This document shows positions 57,874 to 64,000 of a stretch of DNA of 64,000 bases, piece after piece; the stretch's first letter is position 1; every line of letters begins with the position of its first letter. The notes beneath the pieces are model-generated. The model ran no database searches. It was given only the letters and a program-made list of their open reading frames with translations, and was not told the origin of the DNA. The translations under genes were made by a program, and so were the position numbers. The stretch is taken from contig CALLKK010000008.1 of the NCBI GenBank assembly GCA_938008435.1, positions 1 through 64,000 on the forward strand. Reading direction: 5' to 3'. The stretch comes from an uncultured Steroidobacter sp. Lineage in GTDB: Bacteria > Pseudomonadota > Gammaproteobacteria > Steroidobacterales > Steroidobacteraceae.

Positions 57874-58211
57874 CGTTGTCCACCTCGTAGCAGTTGAAAT
57901 CGCCCCGGCCCGGCTTTGGACACCGGACACCGGCCCTGAGCTGGTGTCCAGTCGTCCGGCAGCGTGTTTTTCCGCTGCTTCGCGCCGGCTTTGGACACCA
58001 GACACCTGATCTAATCTTTTTCTTATCCCGGCGATGCGCGCGCGCGTCGCGTACGCGCGTACGCGCGTAGAAAAAAGGTTCTGGTGTCCAGGTGTCCAAA
58101 ACGACGCCGGACCCCGCAAAAGATCGCTGGCACCTGACCTCGGGCACCTGAAGCTTCAGGTGTCCAGGTGTCCACGGCTTCGAGCCAGCGCCGGAGAGCA
58201 CGGAAACCCCG
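57874..58211. other. Candidate replication origin with iterons
   Basis: No gene lies here. The octamer GGTGTCCA, or its complement TGGACACC, occurs at 57,917-57,924, 57,943-57,950, 57,992-57,999, 58,083-58,090, 58,091-58,098, 58,159-58,166 and 58,167-58,174, with two near matches at 57,924 and 58,000. An AT-rich tract (58,007-58,028) and an alternating GTACGCGC block (58,050-58,069) lie in the middle. Iterons around an AT-rich stretch next to a primase-helicase gene are the form of satellite and plasmid origins. Confidence 0.7.
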
Positions 58212-60512
58212 CTATTCATCGCTCTTCCCGCCTTTGTGCACGGTCAGTTTCGGGCGCGCGACCGGGTCGAACGACAGCCTTGCGCTCAGCGCCTCGTGCC
58301 TGCGCTTCCTCTCTTCTGGACGCGCCCGCACGAACTCCCGGATGGCCTGTTTGTCCCCCACCGGGCTCCAGGTGGTCACCTTCCAGCCTTCGATGAGGCA
58401 GCGTCCCTCTTTGTCGGGAAGCGCGGCCCATTTGCGCCTCTGCGCGATGAGCCCGAGCCTCGACGCGCTCAGCTTGCAGTCGTTGCGCAGCAGGTATTCC
58501 GAAACGACGCTGCTGGTGACGATCTCGTACCCGTCGAACACGTCGCACAGATCGACCGCGCGCTCGAAGTCCGTCTTGCTCGCCTCGGCGACGACCTGCT
58601 TGAGTCTCGTGATCGGAGCCTCGCTCGTCGGCACGAATGCCGACACGTCTCGCGTCGCGAGCCAGTGCGCGATGCCTCCGTAGCCGACCTTGCTCAGCCA
58701 CTCGTGAAACGCGCGCAACCGAGGGCGACGCTCCCCTTCATCGGCCTCGACACACTGGATGAGCATGTAGCGCCGGTCGCCCCTCTCGATGGGAAGGGCT
58801 TGCATGTGGTTCGTGCTCGCGCACACGTTCGCCGTGTTGCGGATCGTGAAGCCGGTCTGGTGCATCCTGCGCACGCTCACCGTCGGGTTCGCGACGACGG
58901 GCTTGAGCTTCTCCGCGACGTGGAACTTGTCGCCGCTCATCAGCTCTTCGATCTTCACGAGCAACTTGCCGAAGCACCAGTCGTTGAACTTGTCTTCGAG
59001 TTCGGCCTGCGTCGGCTCGGAGACGTGGTTGCGCCCGACGCACTCGGCGAGGCAGTTGAAGATCGTCGTCTTGCCGGTACCCGGCGGACCGTAGAGGATC
59101 GGAGCCCAAGTGATCTTCTCGCCGGGTCGCTGGTAAACCCACGCGAGCCAGTCGCACAGACGCTCCCTGTCGCGCTCGTCCGGGATCACCCACGCCAGAT
59201 GCTCGACCCACGGCGATGCGTCGATGGAAGGGTCCGGCTTCACGCGCTGGTCGATGTAGGTGTTCAGCAGTTCGAGACCGGATTCCTCGAAGAAGCGGGG
59301 ACGCCCCGGCTCGAACCGTGCGTCGTCGACGATGCGACCGCCCTTCTTGCGAAATCGAGGCACGGCCTCGTCGCGCTTGCAGCCGGCGCGAGCGGCGTAG
59401 GCCGACGGCGTGACCAGCGCGCCGTCCCTCGCGTCCCAGAACCGCTCGGCGCGCGCGACGTACACATAGCCCGGGCTCTCGGCGTCGTCTGCCTCGCGCT
59501 GCGAGCGTTCGTCCATCCACTCGATCACGTGCTCCCACCATTTCGCGTCCTTGTGTGTCGCGTGATGGCAGACGAATCGCGGCTCGCCGTGCCCGTTGTA
59601 GTGGGGCTCGAAGTAGAACGTGTCGTCGTCGCGCTCGTCCCCGCTGTGCTCGTCCTCCCACGGGCACCGGATCATGTGCTGTCCCGGTCTGAGCCTCCCG
59701 ATGTAGAGCCCGGCGGCTTTGAGTCTCCGGATGTTCTCGTCCGGCGACTCGTCGCCGCGCTTGCGCTTCGAGACTGCGACTCGCAGCTCAAGCGGACGGC
59801 CCTTGATGAACCCGACCCTGTTGCTAACGGGAGCGGAGACGCCCCGCAGGATCGGGTCGCCCGTATAGATGGGCTGCTGCGGTTGGAACACAGCCGGATC
59901 CACGATGGGCTTTCTGACGGATCGACCGTTCTTGTCGAGCGCATCGACGCGGAACTCGTCTCCGCCCCATCGCTCCCTCGCGTACGCCTTCATCTGCTCG
60001 CACGTCGCCGGTTCCGCGAGCATGATCCAGAGGCGTATGCGGTATCGACCGTTGAAGCCGTGGCTGTTCGTGAAATGCCAGACGCACCACGTGCCCGCGA
60101 TCCCGAGCCGGCGCATCACCTCTTTCGCGATGCGCTTGCCGTCGTCGGGCGCGTAGAGCGTGTCGAGCGGGACGTCGAACTGATCGATATCCAAAGGCAT
60201 CCACGAGCGCGGCACGTCTCGCAGCGTCGCCTCGTCGCCGTCCCGGGCAGAGCTCAACCGGCGGATCTTTCGCCGCGATTTGTCGATCACCTCGCCGAGC
60301 ACGACGAACGACTGCGACTCAGGCCCGAGCGCACGCAGCCATTCGCCGCGCTCGTCCACCTCAATCTCGCGATGCGTGTACGTCTTCGCACGGCCGTACC
60401 CCTCGACAACGATCTTCCCCTTGTCGTCGAGGCTGTAGGTCTTCACCGCCTTGATGCCACCGCGCGTCGTCAACACGGTTAGACGGTTCGCGGTACTATC
60501 TGCCTTGCTCAC
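58212..60512 (-). CDS. Primase-helicase of the element
   Basis: 766 residues. The N-terminal half carries primase-like motifs (SWMPLDIDQFD with Asp108/Asp110; NSHGFNGRYRIRLWIML) as in archaeo-eukaryotic-type primases. The middle has MIRCPWEDEHS. The C-terminal half is an SF3/D5-like AAA+ helicase with Walker A GPPGTGKT (475-482), VKIEELMSGDKF and ASTNHMQALP, ending in a basic tail. It should recognise the adjacent iterons and start element replication, as P4 alpha does. Start GTG at 60,512, with GGAG upstream. The stop lies beside the candidate origin. Confidence 0.85.
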   Translation of the reverse strand: MSKADSTANRLTVLTTRGGIKAVKTYSLDDKGKIVVEGYGRAKTYTHREIEVDERGEWLRALGPESQSFVVLGEVIDKSRRKIRRLSSARDGDEATLRDVPRSWMPLDIDQFDVPLDTLYAPDDGKRIAKEVMRRLGIAGTWCVWHFTNSHGFNGRYRIRLWIMLAEPATCEQMKAYARERWGGDEFRVDALDKNGRSVRKPIVDPAVFQPQQPIYTGDPILRGVSAPVSNRVGFIKGRPLELRVAVSKRKRGDESPDENIRRLKAAGLYIGRLRPGQHMIRCPWEDEHSGDERDDDTFYFEPHYNGHGEPRFVCHHATHKDAKWWEHVIEWMDERSQREADDAESPGYVYVARAERFWDARDGALVTPSAYAARAGCKRDEAVPRFRKKGGRIVDDARFEPGRPRFFEESGLELLNTYIDQRVKPDPSIDASPWVEHLAWVIPDERDRERLCDWLAWVYQRPGEKITWAPILYGPPGTGKTTIFNCLAECVGRNHVSEPTQAELEDKFNDWCFGKLLVKIEELMSGDKFHVAEKLKPVVANPTVSVRRMHQTGFTIRNTANVCASTNHMQALPIERGDRRYMLIQCVEADEGERRPRLRAFHEWLSKVGYGGIAHWLATRDVSAFVPTSEAPITRLKQVVAEASKTDFERAVDLCDVFDGYEIVTSSVVSEYLLRNDCKLSASRLGLIAQRRKWAALPDKEGRCLIEGWKVTTWSPVGDKQAIREFVRARPEERKRRHEALSARLSFDPVARPKLTVHKGGKSDE

Positions 60513-60561
60513 TGCTCGCTGTCTCCAGATGACGCGGTGGGTTCTTCTTCTTCTTCTTCAT
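60496..60561 (-). CDS. 21-residue lysine-rich leader peptide (possible)
   Basis: ATG at 60,561, with AAAGG at five bases, encodes MKKKKKNPPRHLETASSEQGR from five AAG codons in a row (a GAA/TTC microsatellite in DNA). Its stop at 60,496 lies beyond the primase start at 60,512, so ribosomes finishing it could re-initiate on primase. It may be a translational leader or a chance frame. Confidence 0.35.
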   Translation of the reverse strand: MKKKKKNPPRHLETASSEQGR

Positions 60562-60578
60562 GGCAACCTTTGCGCTTC

Positions 60579-60606
60579 GGCCCCGACGTGAACAGCGTCG
60601 GGCCTT
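60579..60606 (+). terminator. Hairpin with T-run before the primase gene
   Basis: GGCCCCGACG / CGTCGGGCC with a short loop (TGAACAG), followed on the plus strand by TTTTCTTTT. It would stop plus-strand transcription coming from the primase side; on the minus strand it has no U-run and may only pause transcription between the 89-residue gene and the primase. Confidence 0.55.
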
Positions 60607-60622
60607 TTCTTTTGCGAGCGGA

Positions 60623-60892
60623 TCACGTCGCAGACTCTTCGACGTTGCTCGCAGGTCGCCTCTCGTTCGCTGCCACCTTGAAGTTCGCGACATTGGACGC
60701 CTTGCTTTTGACCCATTTGATGTACGGTTCGGCGAAGACGACAAGTTCACGCCCGACGCGCGAGACAGCGCCGCAGCTCATCAGCTCCTTGCGGTGAACA
60801 CGGAGTACGCGGCGTGCGCGCAGCGAGTCATTGGGATAGACGTCGGCGGGCCAGTCGGCCAACGACCAGGAACGGAACTTATTCTCGCTCAT
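60623..60892 (-). CDS. Small DNA-binding-type protein, element-borne
   Basis: 89 residues from ATG at 60,892, with GGAG at eight bases. MSENKFRSWSLADWPADVY, then DSLRARRVLRVHRKELMSCGAVSRVGRELVVFAEPYIKWVKSKA in short pieces looks like a helix-turn-helix of the excisionase/AlpA type. Such proteins direct excision and early transcription in satellites. It lies between the integrase operon and the primase. The role is inferred from size and place. Confidence 0.6.
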   Translation of the reverse strand: MSENKFRSWSLADWPADVYPNDSLRARRVLRVHRKELMSCGAVSRVGRELVVFAEPYIKWVKSKASNVANFKVAANERRPASNVEESAT

Positions 60893-61007
60893 CTCGCACA
60901 CTCCGGTTACTCGGGTGTGCTAATTGATACGTGCACGGCACGCGGGCGTACACAACTTGATCCGGAACAGGAATCCGGAATCGCGCGCCTCGATGAAGCG
61001 CTCGAAC

Positions 61008-61346
61008 CTATGATTTGCGGGCTTTGGAATCCGGAACGTAAATCCGGAAGGGGTACTTCATACTGGCCGGCTTTCTTCCGGCCTTCATCGGGCCGACGCC
61101 GCGTTTGCGCAACTCCTTCTGCACCGTTTTCTCGCTGACACCAAGAAACTTGGCCAACTCTACCTGTGATCTCGCGATGTCCATACAGAAATCCAAGTAC
61201 TCGCGCCAGTCATCGTTCGATTCGATATTCACGATCTGCGTGCGAAGGGTGTCGAACTCGACGGCAAGAACCGGGTCGAGCTTTGCCACCTTCGCAACAA
61301 GCCGGTCCAATTGCTGGACCGCTGCGCGCACTTTCCTCTTGCTCAT
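61008..61346 (-). CDS. Helix-turn-helix regulator, element-borne
   Basis: 112 residues. A coiled N-terminal half (AAVQQLDRLVAKVAKLDPVLAVEFDTL) precedes a helix-turn-helix at about 63-85 (SQVELAKFLGVSEKTVQKEL) and a basic C-terminus. Its ATG overlaps the integrase stop (ATGA), so it is coupled to int. It probably controls integrase or replication genes. The operator could be one of the palindromes near 53,900, but this is a guess. Confidence 0.7.
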   Translation of the reverse strand: MSKRKVRAAVQQLDRLVAKVAKLDPVLAVEFDTLRTQIVNIESNDDWREYLDFCMDIARSQVELAKFLGVSEKTVQKELRKRGVGPMKAGRKPASMKYPFRIYVPDSKARKS

Positions 61347-62368
61347 CGCTTCAGCCTCTCTTCGAGTTTCGAGTGCGCGGCGAGCGGCGCGCCCTGCACG
61401 AGGTGCGCGTAGCGCATCGTCGCGCTCGGGCTCTTATGGCCGAGCACGCTACCGATCTCAAGCAGCGACGCACCGCCCTGAGCGAGATAGCTTGCGCACG
61501 TGTGGCGGAGATCGTGCCAGCGAAAGTCCTTGAGCCCAATGCGGTCGCGCACCGCCTTCCACTTCTGTTCGAGCAGCGACTTCGATACGGGGAACACGCG
61601 CTCACCGGGATCGTGATCTCGACCCAGCGCCTTCAGCGCCCGCACCGCCGGTCCCGGCAGGTGTACGGCCCGAGGCGTCGCGTTCTTGGTCTCAAGGACG
61701 ACGATGCGCGATCCCTCCAGGTCAACGTCCTTCCAGCGCAGGCGCAGCAGCTCGCCCTGCCTCACGCCGGTGCCGATGGAGACGAGCACGGCGGCGTTGA
61801 ACCATGCGGCTTCCTCCGACGCGGCCTTGAGCACCTTCTTCAATTCATCATCGTCGAGGAAGCGGGCGCGAGCCGGCGGTTCCGCGAGCATCACTTTGCC
61901 GGGCCACGATGACTCGTTGGAGATGAGCCCGGCGTGTCGTCCCCAGTTCCAGCACGCACGCATCGCCGACAGATACCTGTTGACCGTTCCCGGTGATCGC
62001 CCCGGCAGCAGCCGGTCGCGAGCCTCGCGAACCTTTGTGACGCCGAAACCCATCACGCGCTCGTTGCCGTACTCGTTCATCCACCAGGAGATCAGCCGCT
62101 CCAACGTGTCGTAGCTCTTGAGCGCGAGCGTCTTGGGATCGTTCAGGAAGGACTCGCAAAGAGTCCGGATCGTCATGCGCGTGGTGTCGTTGCGACCGCT
62201 GCCGCGATCTCTCAGGCGCTTCAGCTCGGCCTCGGTCGATGCGGCCCAGACCTTCGCCTCCTTCTCGTCCCGAAACGCCTTGGAGACAGGCTTGAACCCC
62301 TTGATGCGGACGAGGGCGACGATGCTGAGCGACCCGTCGTCGAGACGGCGCTTCTGGAACGATGGCAC
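61343..62368 (-). CDS. int: Tyrosine recombinase (integrase) of the element
   Basis: 341 residues: N-terminal arm-binding region (1-70), a SAM-like core-binding domain (about 71-160) and the catalytic domain with Arg203 (GTGVRQGELLRLRW), His285/Arg288 (WHDLRHTCASYL), His311 (LGHKSPSA) and the nucleophile Tyr320. All catalytic residues are present, so it should be active. GTG at 62,368, with GGAG six bases upstream, is the likely start; the longer frame runs into tRNA-Ser. It lies 100 bp from the tRNA-Ser end, the usual place for int. Confidence 0.93.
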   Translation of the reverse strand: MPSFQKRRLDDGSLSIVALVRIKGFKPVSKAFRDEKEAKVWAASTEAELKRLRDRGSGRNDTTRMTIRTLCESFLNDPKTLALKSYDTLERLISWWMNEYGNERVMGFGVTKVREARDRLLPGRSPGTVNRYLSAMRACWNWGRHAGLISNESSWPGKVMLAEPPARARFLDDDELKKVLKAASEEAAWFNAAVLVSIGTGVRQGELLRLRWKDVDLEGSRIVVLETKNATPRAVHLPGPAVRALKALGRDHDPGERVFPVSKSLLEQKWKAVRDRIGLKDFRWHDLRHTCASYLAQGGASLLEIGSVLGHKSPSATMRYAHLVQGAPLAAHSKLEERLKR

Positions 62369-62443
62369 GGTTGGCTCCGCAGGTGGCACGTAAAAGCACG
62401 CAGGAGCCAATCTACAGCGAAAGTGGCACCCCAGTGAAACTGG

Positions 62444-62453
62444 GAGTGCAACT
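62444..62453 (+). other. Candidate integrase arm-type site (left end)
   Basis: GAGTGCAACT, the same 10-mer that occurs twice at 52,844-52,865, here between int and the element tRNA-Ser. See the right-end entry. Confidence 0.5.
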
Positions 62454-62454
62454 C

Positions 62455-62572
62455 CAAGGATAGCGGTTGGCGGAGAGGGAGGGATTCGAACCCCCGGAAT
62501 CCTTACGGATTCAACGGTTTTCAAGACCGCCGCATTCGACCGCTCTGCCACCTCTCCGCATCGCTATCCTTG
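62455..62572. repeat. 11-bp inverted repeat around the element tRNA-Ser
   Basis: CAAGGATAGCG at 62,455-62,465 and its complement CGCTATCCTTG at 62,562-62,572 bracket the element-borne tRNA-Ser(UGA). The right arm abuts the att core. Confidence 0.6.
62468..62557 (-). tRNA. tRNA-Ser(UGA), carried by the element
   Basis: A complete class II tRNA on the minus strand: acceptor GGAGAGG...CCTCTCC, D arm, anticodon loop CTTGAAA with anticodon UGA (reads UCA and other UCN), variable arm GAATCCG/CGGATTC, T arm GGGGGTTCGAATCCCTC and encoded CCA (62,468-62,470). It lies between int and the att core at 62,572, hence inside the element. It should replace the host tRNA that the insertion split, since no other tRNA-Ser(UGA) is visible here. 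Confidence 0.93.
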
Positions 62573-62612
62573 TTTTCAAGACCGGTGCAATCAACCGCTC
62601 TGCCACCTCTCC
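62572..62612 (-). pseudogene. 5' half of host tRNA-Ser(UGA), left end of the element
   Basis: Minus strand GGAGAGGTGGCAGAGCGG ... CACCGGTCTTGAAAAC: acceptor 5' strand, D arm and 5' side of the anticodon stem up to the anticodon loop. There it ends at the 10-mer att core (plus 62,572-62,581) and non-tRNA element sequence begins. Its CCGGT stem pairs perfectly with ACCGG of the 3' half at 52,683-52,741. Confidence 0.9.
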
Positions 62613-62938
62613 AAGTCGAAGGTCGGTGCGGAAGGATCGGCATCTTACCGGGTTACGGTGCCGCCTCCGAGCGGCCCGCCTGTGTAGCCTGTCGAGCGCG
62701 GCGTGTAAAGGGCTATGGGCTACGGGCAGAGTGCACCGAAGCGGCATCAATCGGCTGCAGGGAAGGACTCACACTCTGCGTGAAAGCGTCGCGATTGAGC
62801 GTGAATCTGCGAGGCGAGGCGTCTTGCTCTCGCAAGAGCACGAGCGACTTTGAATCGTAAGAGAAGACGATGTTCGCGAAGGCTGAGCGAATCGCTTGCT
62901 GGCCGTCGCCCGTAGCCTGCTAGCTGCGGGGGTGGACG
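62613..62938. other. Intergenic region upstream of the tRNA and next to ureJ/hupE
   Basis: No supported gene. It should contain the original tRNA-Ser(UGA) promoter (now driving the 5' half and then the element tRNA) and the end of ureJ/hupE transcription. Short palindromic words occur (for example CTTGCTCTCGCAAG near 62,822), but no clear promoter boxes. Confidence 0.5.
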
Positions 62939-63523
62939 TCAGCCCACTCCCAAGAGCACCACGCCCGCGCCCGCGACGATGCCGCCCATGGTGCGCAGCG
63001 CGAGGCGGTAGCGTTGTGTTGCCTGCTGCAGTCTCGCCGTCGCAGCAAGTCCAAGGGCGTGCAACACGCCGGTCGAGAGCAGGAAGCCTGCTGCGAACGG
63101 CATGAGCCCACCGTGCGCTTCGGTGCCGTGCGCATGACCGTGGAAGACGCCGAAGAGAAAGACCGCGAGCATGCCCACCGACAAGGGCAATGTGCGCGTG
63201 TGCATGATGGCGAGCCCGAAGGCGACGAGGGACAACGCGATCATCGTCTCGACGAACGGCAAGGCCGTCACGGACAGCAGCGCGCCGAGCGTCATCGCCG
63301 ACATGAAGGCGAGGGGGAGCAGCAGGCGGGCCGATCCCGCAAAGCGGCTCGCGAGCACGCCGACCGCAACCATGGCGAGCAGGTGATCGATGCCGCCGAG
63401 CGGATGCAAGAAGCCGTCGGCGAACGTGACCGTATCGTGACCAGGATGGGCGAAAGCCAGGACAGGCAAGAGCAGCGACGCGCCACCGATCCCGCAACCC
63501 GCATATTTCTTCATCGTCGTCAT
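62939..63523 (-). CDS. HupE/UreJ-family metal-uptake membrane protein
   Basis: 194 residues from ATG at 63,523 (MTTMKKYAGC): signal-like first helix, then five or six membrane segments. HPLGGIDHLLAMVAVG (family metal-binding motif) and FGVFHGHAHGTEA carry the histidines thought to bind nickel. It is divergent from ureG, so ureJ is the likely identity and nickel uptake for urease the likely role; hydrogenase-linked hupE is the alternative. A longer upstream frame is not supported. Confidence 0.85.
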   Translation of the reverse strand: MTTMKKYAGCGIGGASLLLPVLAFAHPGHDTVTFADGFLHPLGGIDHLLAMVAVGVLASRFAGSARLLLPLAFMSAMTLGALLSVTALPFVETMIALSLVAFGLAIMHTRTLPLSVGMLAVFLFGVFHGHAHGTEAHGGLMPFAAGFLLSTGVLHALGLAATARLQQATQRYRLALRTMGGIVAGAGVVLLGVG

Positions 63524-63672
63524 CTCGCAGCGCTCAATGAAAGCTTCGGGCAGTACGCCGGACGCGCCGACACTAGCAACTTCCCGCTGGGCGGTGGATA
63601 CGTCAAATGACGTGATCCGTTTTCGAGGCCGACCCGTATGATCGGCGCGGTAGCCAATCTCATGAATCCTCC

Positions 63673-64000
63673 ATGCCAAGCTCAGATGTGTTACGGGTCG
63701 GCGTCGGCGGCCCGGTCGGTTCCGGAAAGACGGCGCTCGTGGATGCGTTGTGCAAGCGCATGCGCGACAAATACGAGATCGCGGTCGTCACCAACGACAT
63801 CTATACGCGCGAAGATGCGGAGTTCCTGATCCGCAGCGAAGCCTTGCCGAAGGAGCGTATCCGCGGCGTGGAGACGGGCGGCTGTCCGCATACGGCCATT
63901 CGCGAGGACGCATCGATGAACCTTGCGGCGATCGACGAGCTGATGCGGACGTTCGACAAGCTCGACATGGTCATCGTCGAGAGCGGCGGCGATAATCTTG
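63673..64000 (+). CDS. ureG: Urease accessory GTPase UreG (partial, runs off the window)
   Basis: The first 109 residues of UreG, which hydrolyses GTP while nickel is delivered to urease. P-loop GGPVGSGKTALVDALC (12-27), NDIYTREDAEFL, GVETGGCPHTAIRED with the Cys-Pro-His nickel motif, and the VIVESGGDNL Walker B region are all present. The gene continues past 64,000. ureABC and the other accessory genes are not seen and presumably follow. Confidence 0.95.
   Translation, partial: MPSSDVLRVGVGGPVGSGKTALVDALCKRMRDKYEIAVVTNDIYTREDAEFLIRSEALPKERIRGVETGGCPHTAIREDASMNLAAIDELMRTFDKLDMVIVESGGDNL

Noticed and set aside
57917..58174. CRISPR array
   Set aside because: Repeats are only eight bases, irregularly spaced and in both orientations, and no cas gene is near; iterons fit better.
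57632..58219. 195-codon frame covering the iteron region
   Set aside because: Its first half is translated iterons and hairpins with repeated CPKP words; the true start is better placed at 57,873.
62369..62551. N-terminal extension of the integrase through the tRNA-Ser gene
   Set aside because: It would translate the antisense-free tRNA sequence; GTG at 62,368 has a proper ribosome binding site and fits family length.

Overview
The window reads as a stretch of a high-GC gammaproteobacterial chromosome. Several gene neighbourhoods are the classic ones of that class: dapA divergent from gcvR-bcp, dnaX-ybaB-recR, rsgA divergent from orn, clpS-clpA-infA-aat, and trxB-ftsK-lolA-rarA-serS. The Prc, DUF6152/DUF6644, PrpC/PrpD and split type II secretion genes would fit the Steroidobacterales/Nevskiales side of the class, but that placement is inference.

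Layout. 1-1000: end of an unknown gene, a gene-poor stretch, a tRNA-Ser(GGA) and odd tRNA-derived repeats. 1.1-13.7 kb: lysine synthesis, peroxide defence, PhoH-type ATPase, queuosine synthesis, 4.5S RNA, DNA polymerase III tau, recombination, ribosome maturation, an M48 protease and RNA turnover. 13.7-24.6 kb: the tail-specific protease Prc, small membrane proteins, a Gfo/Idh dehydrogenase, a small heat shock protein, 2-methylcitrate synthase and PrpD, and a receiver-cyclase protein. 24.7-31.9 kb: TIM-barrel enzyme, DUF6152/DUF6644 pair, MHS transporter, aldo-keto reductase, small envelope proteins. 32-38.4 kb: type II secretion genes gspC-D-E-F without the pseudopilin genes. 38.7-52.3 kb: protein quality control, translation, cell division and lipoprotein sorting genes. 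62.9-64 kb: ureJ/hupE and the start of ureG.

From 52,732 to 62,581 lies a 9.8 kb integrated element, the most unusual part of the window. It entered a tRNA-Ser(UGA) gene at the anticodon loop and split it: the 5' half is at 62,572-62,612 and the 3' half at 52,683-52,741, with a 10-bp core at both ends. The two halves rejoin to a perfect anticodon stem. Next to its integrase gene the element carries a whole tRNA-Ser(UGA), which should replace the destroyed one. Inside are a tyrosine integrase, small DNA-binding proteins, a primase-helicase with an iteron-rich candidate origin beside it, a run of small proteins, one HK97-type major capsid protein, and a cluster of perfect palindromes that includes a parS-like 16-mer. 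No portal, terminase, protease, tail or lysis gene is visible. The best reading is a phage satellite that brings only its own capsid subunit and relies on a helper phage for the rest.

A second unusual theme is tRNA-derived repeats. Downstream of both tRNA-Ser loci, after the tRNA terminator, sits a copy of the tRNA-Ser 3' end whose T loop is interrupted by 71-76 bp of hairpins. All calls come from reading the sequence; no database search was possible.
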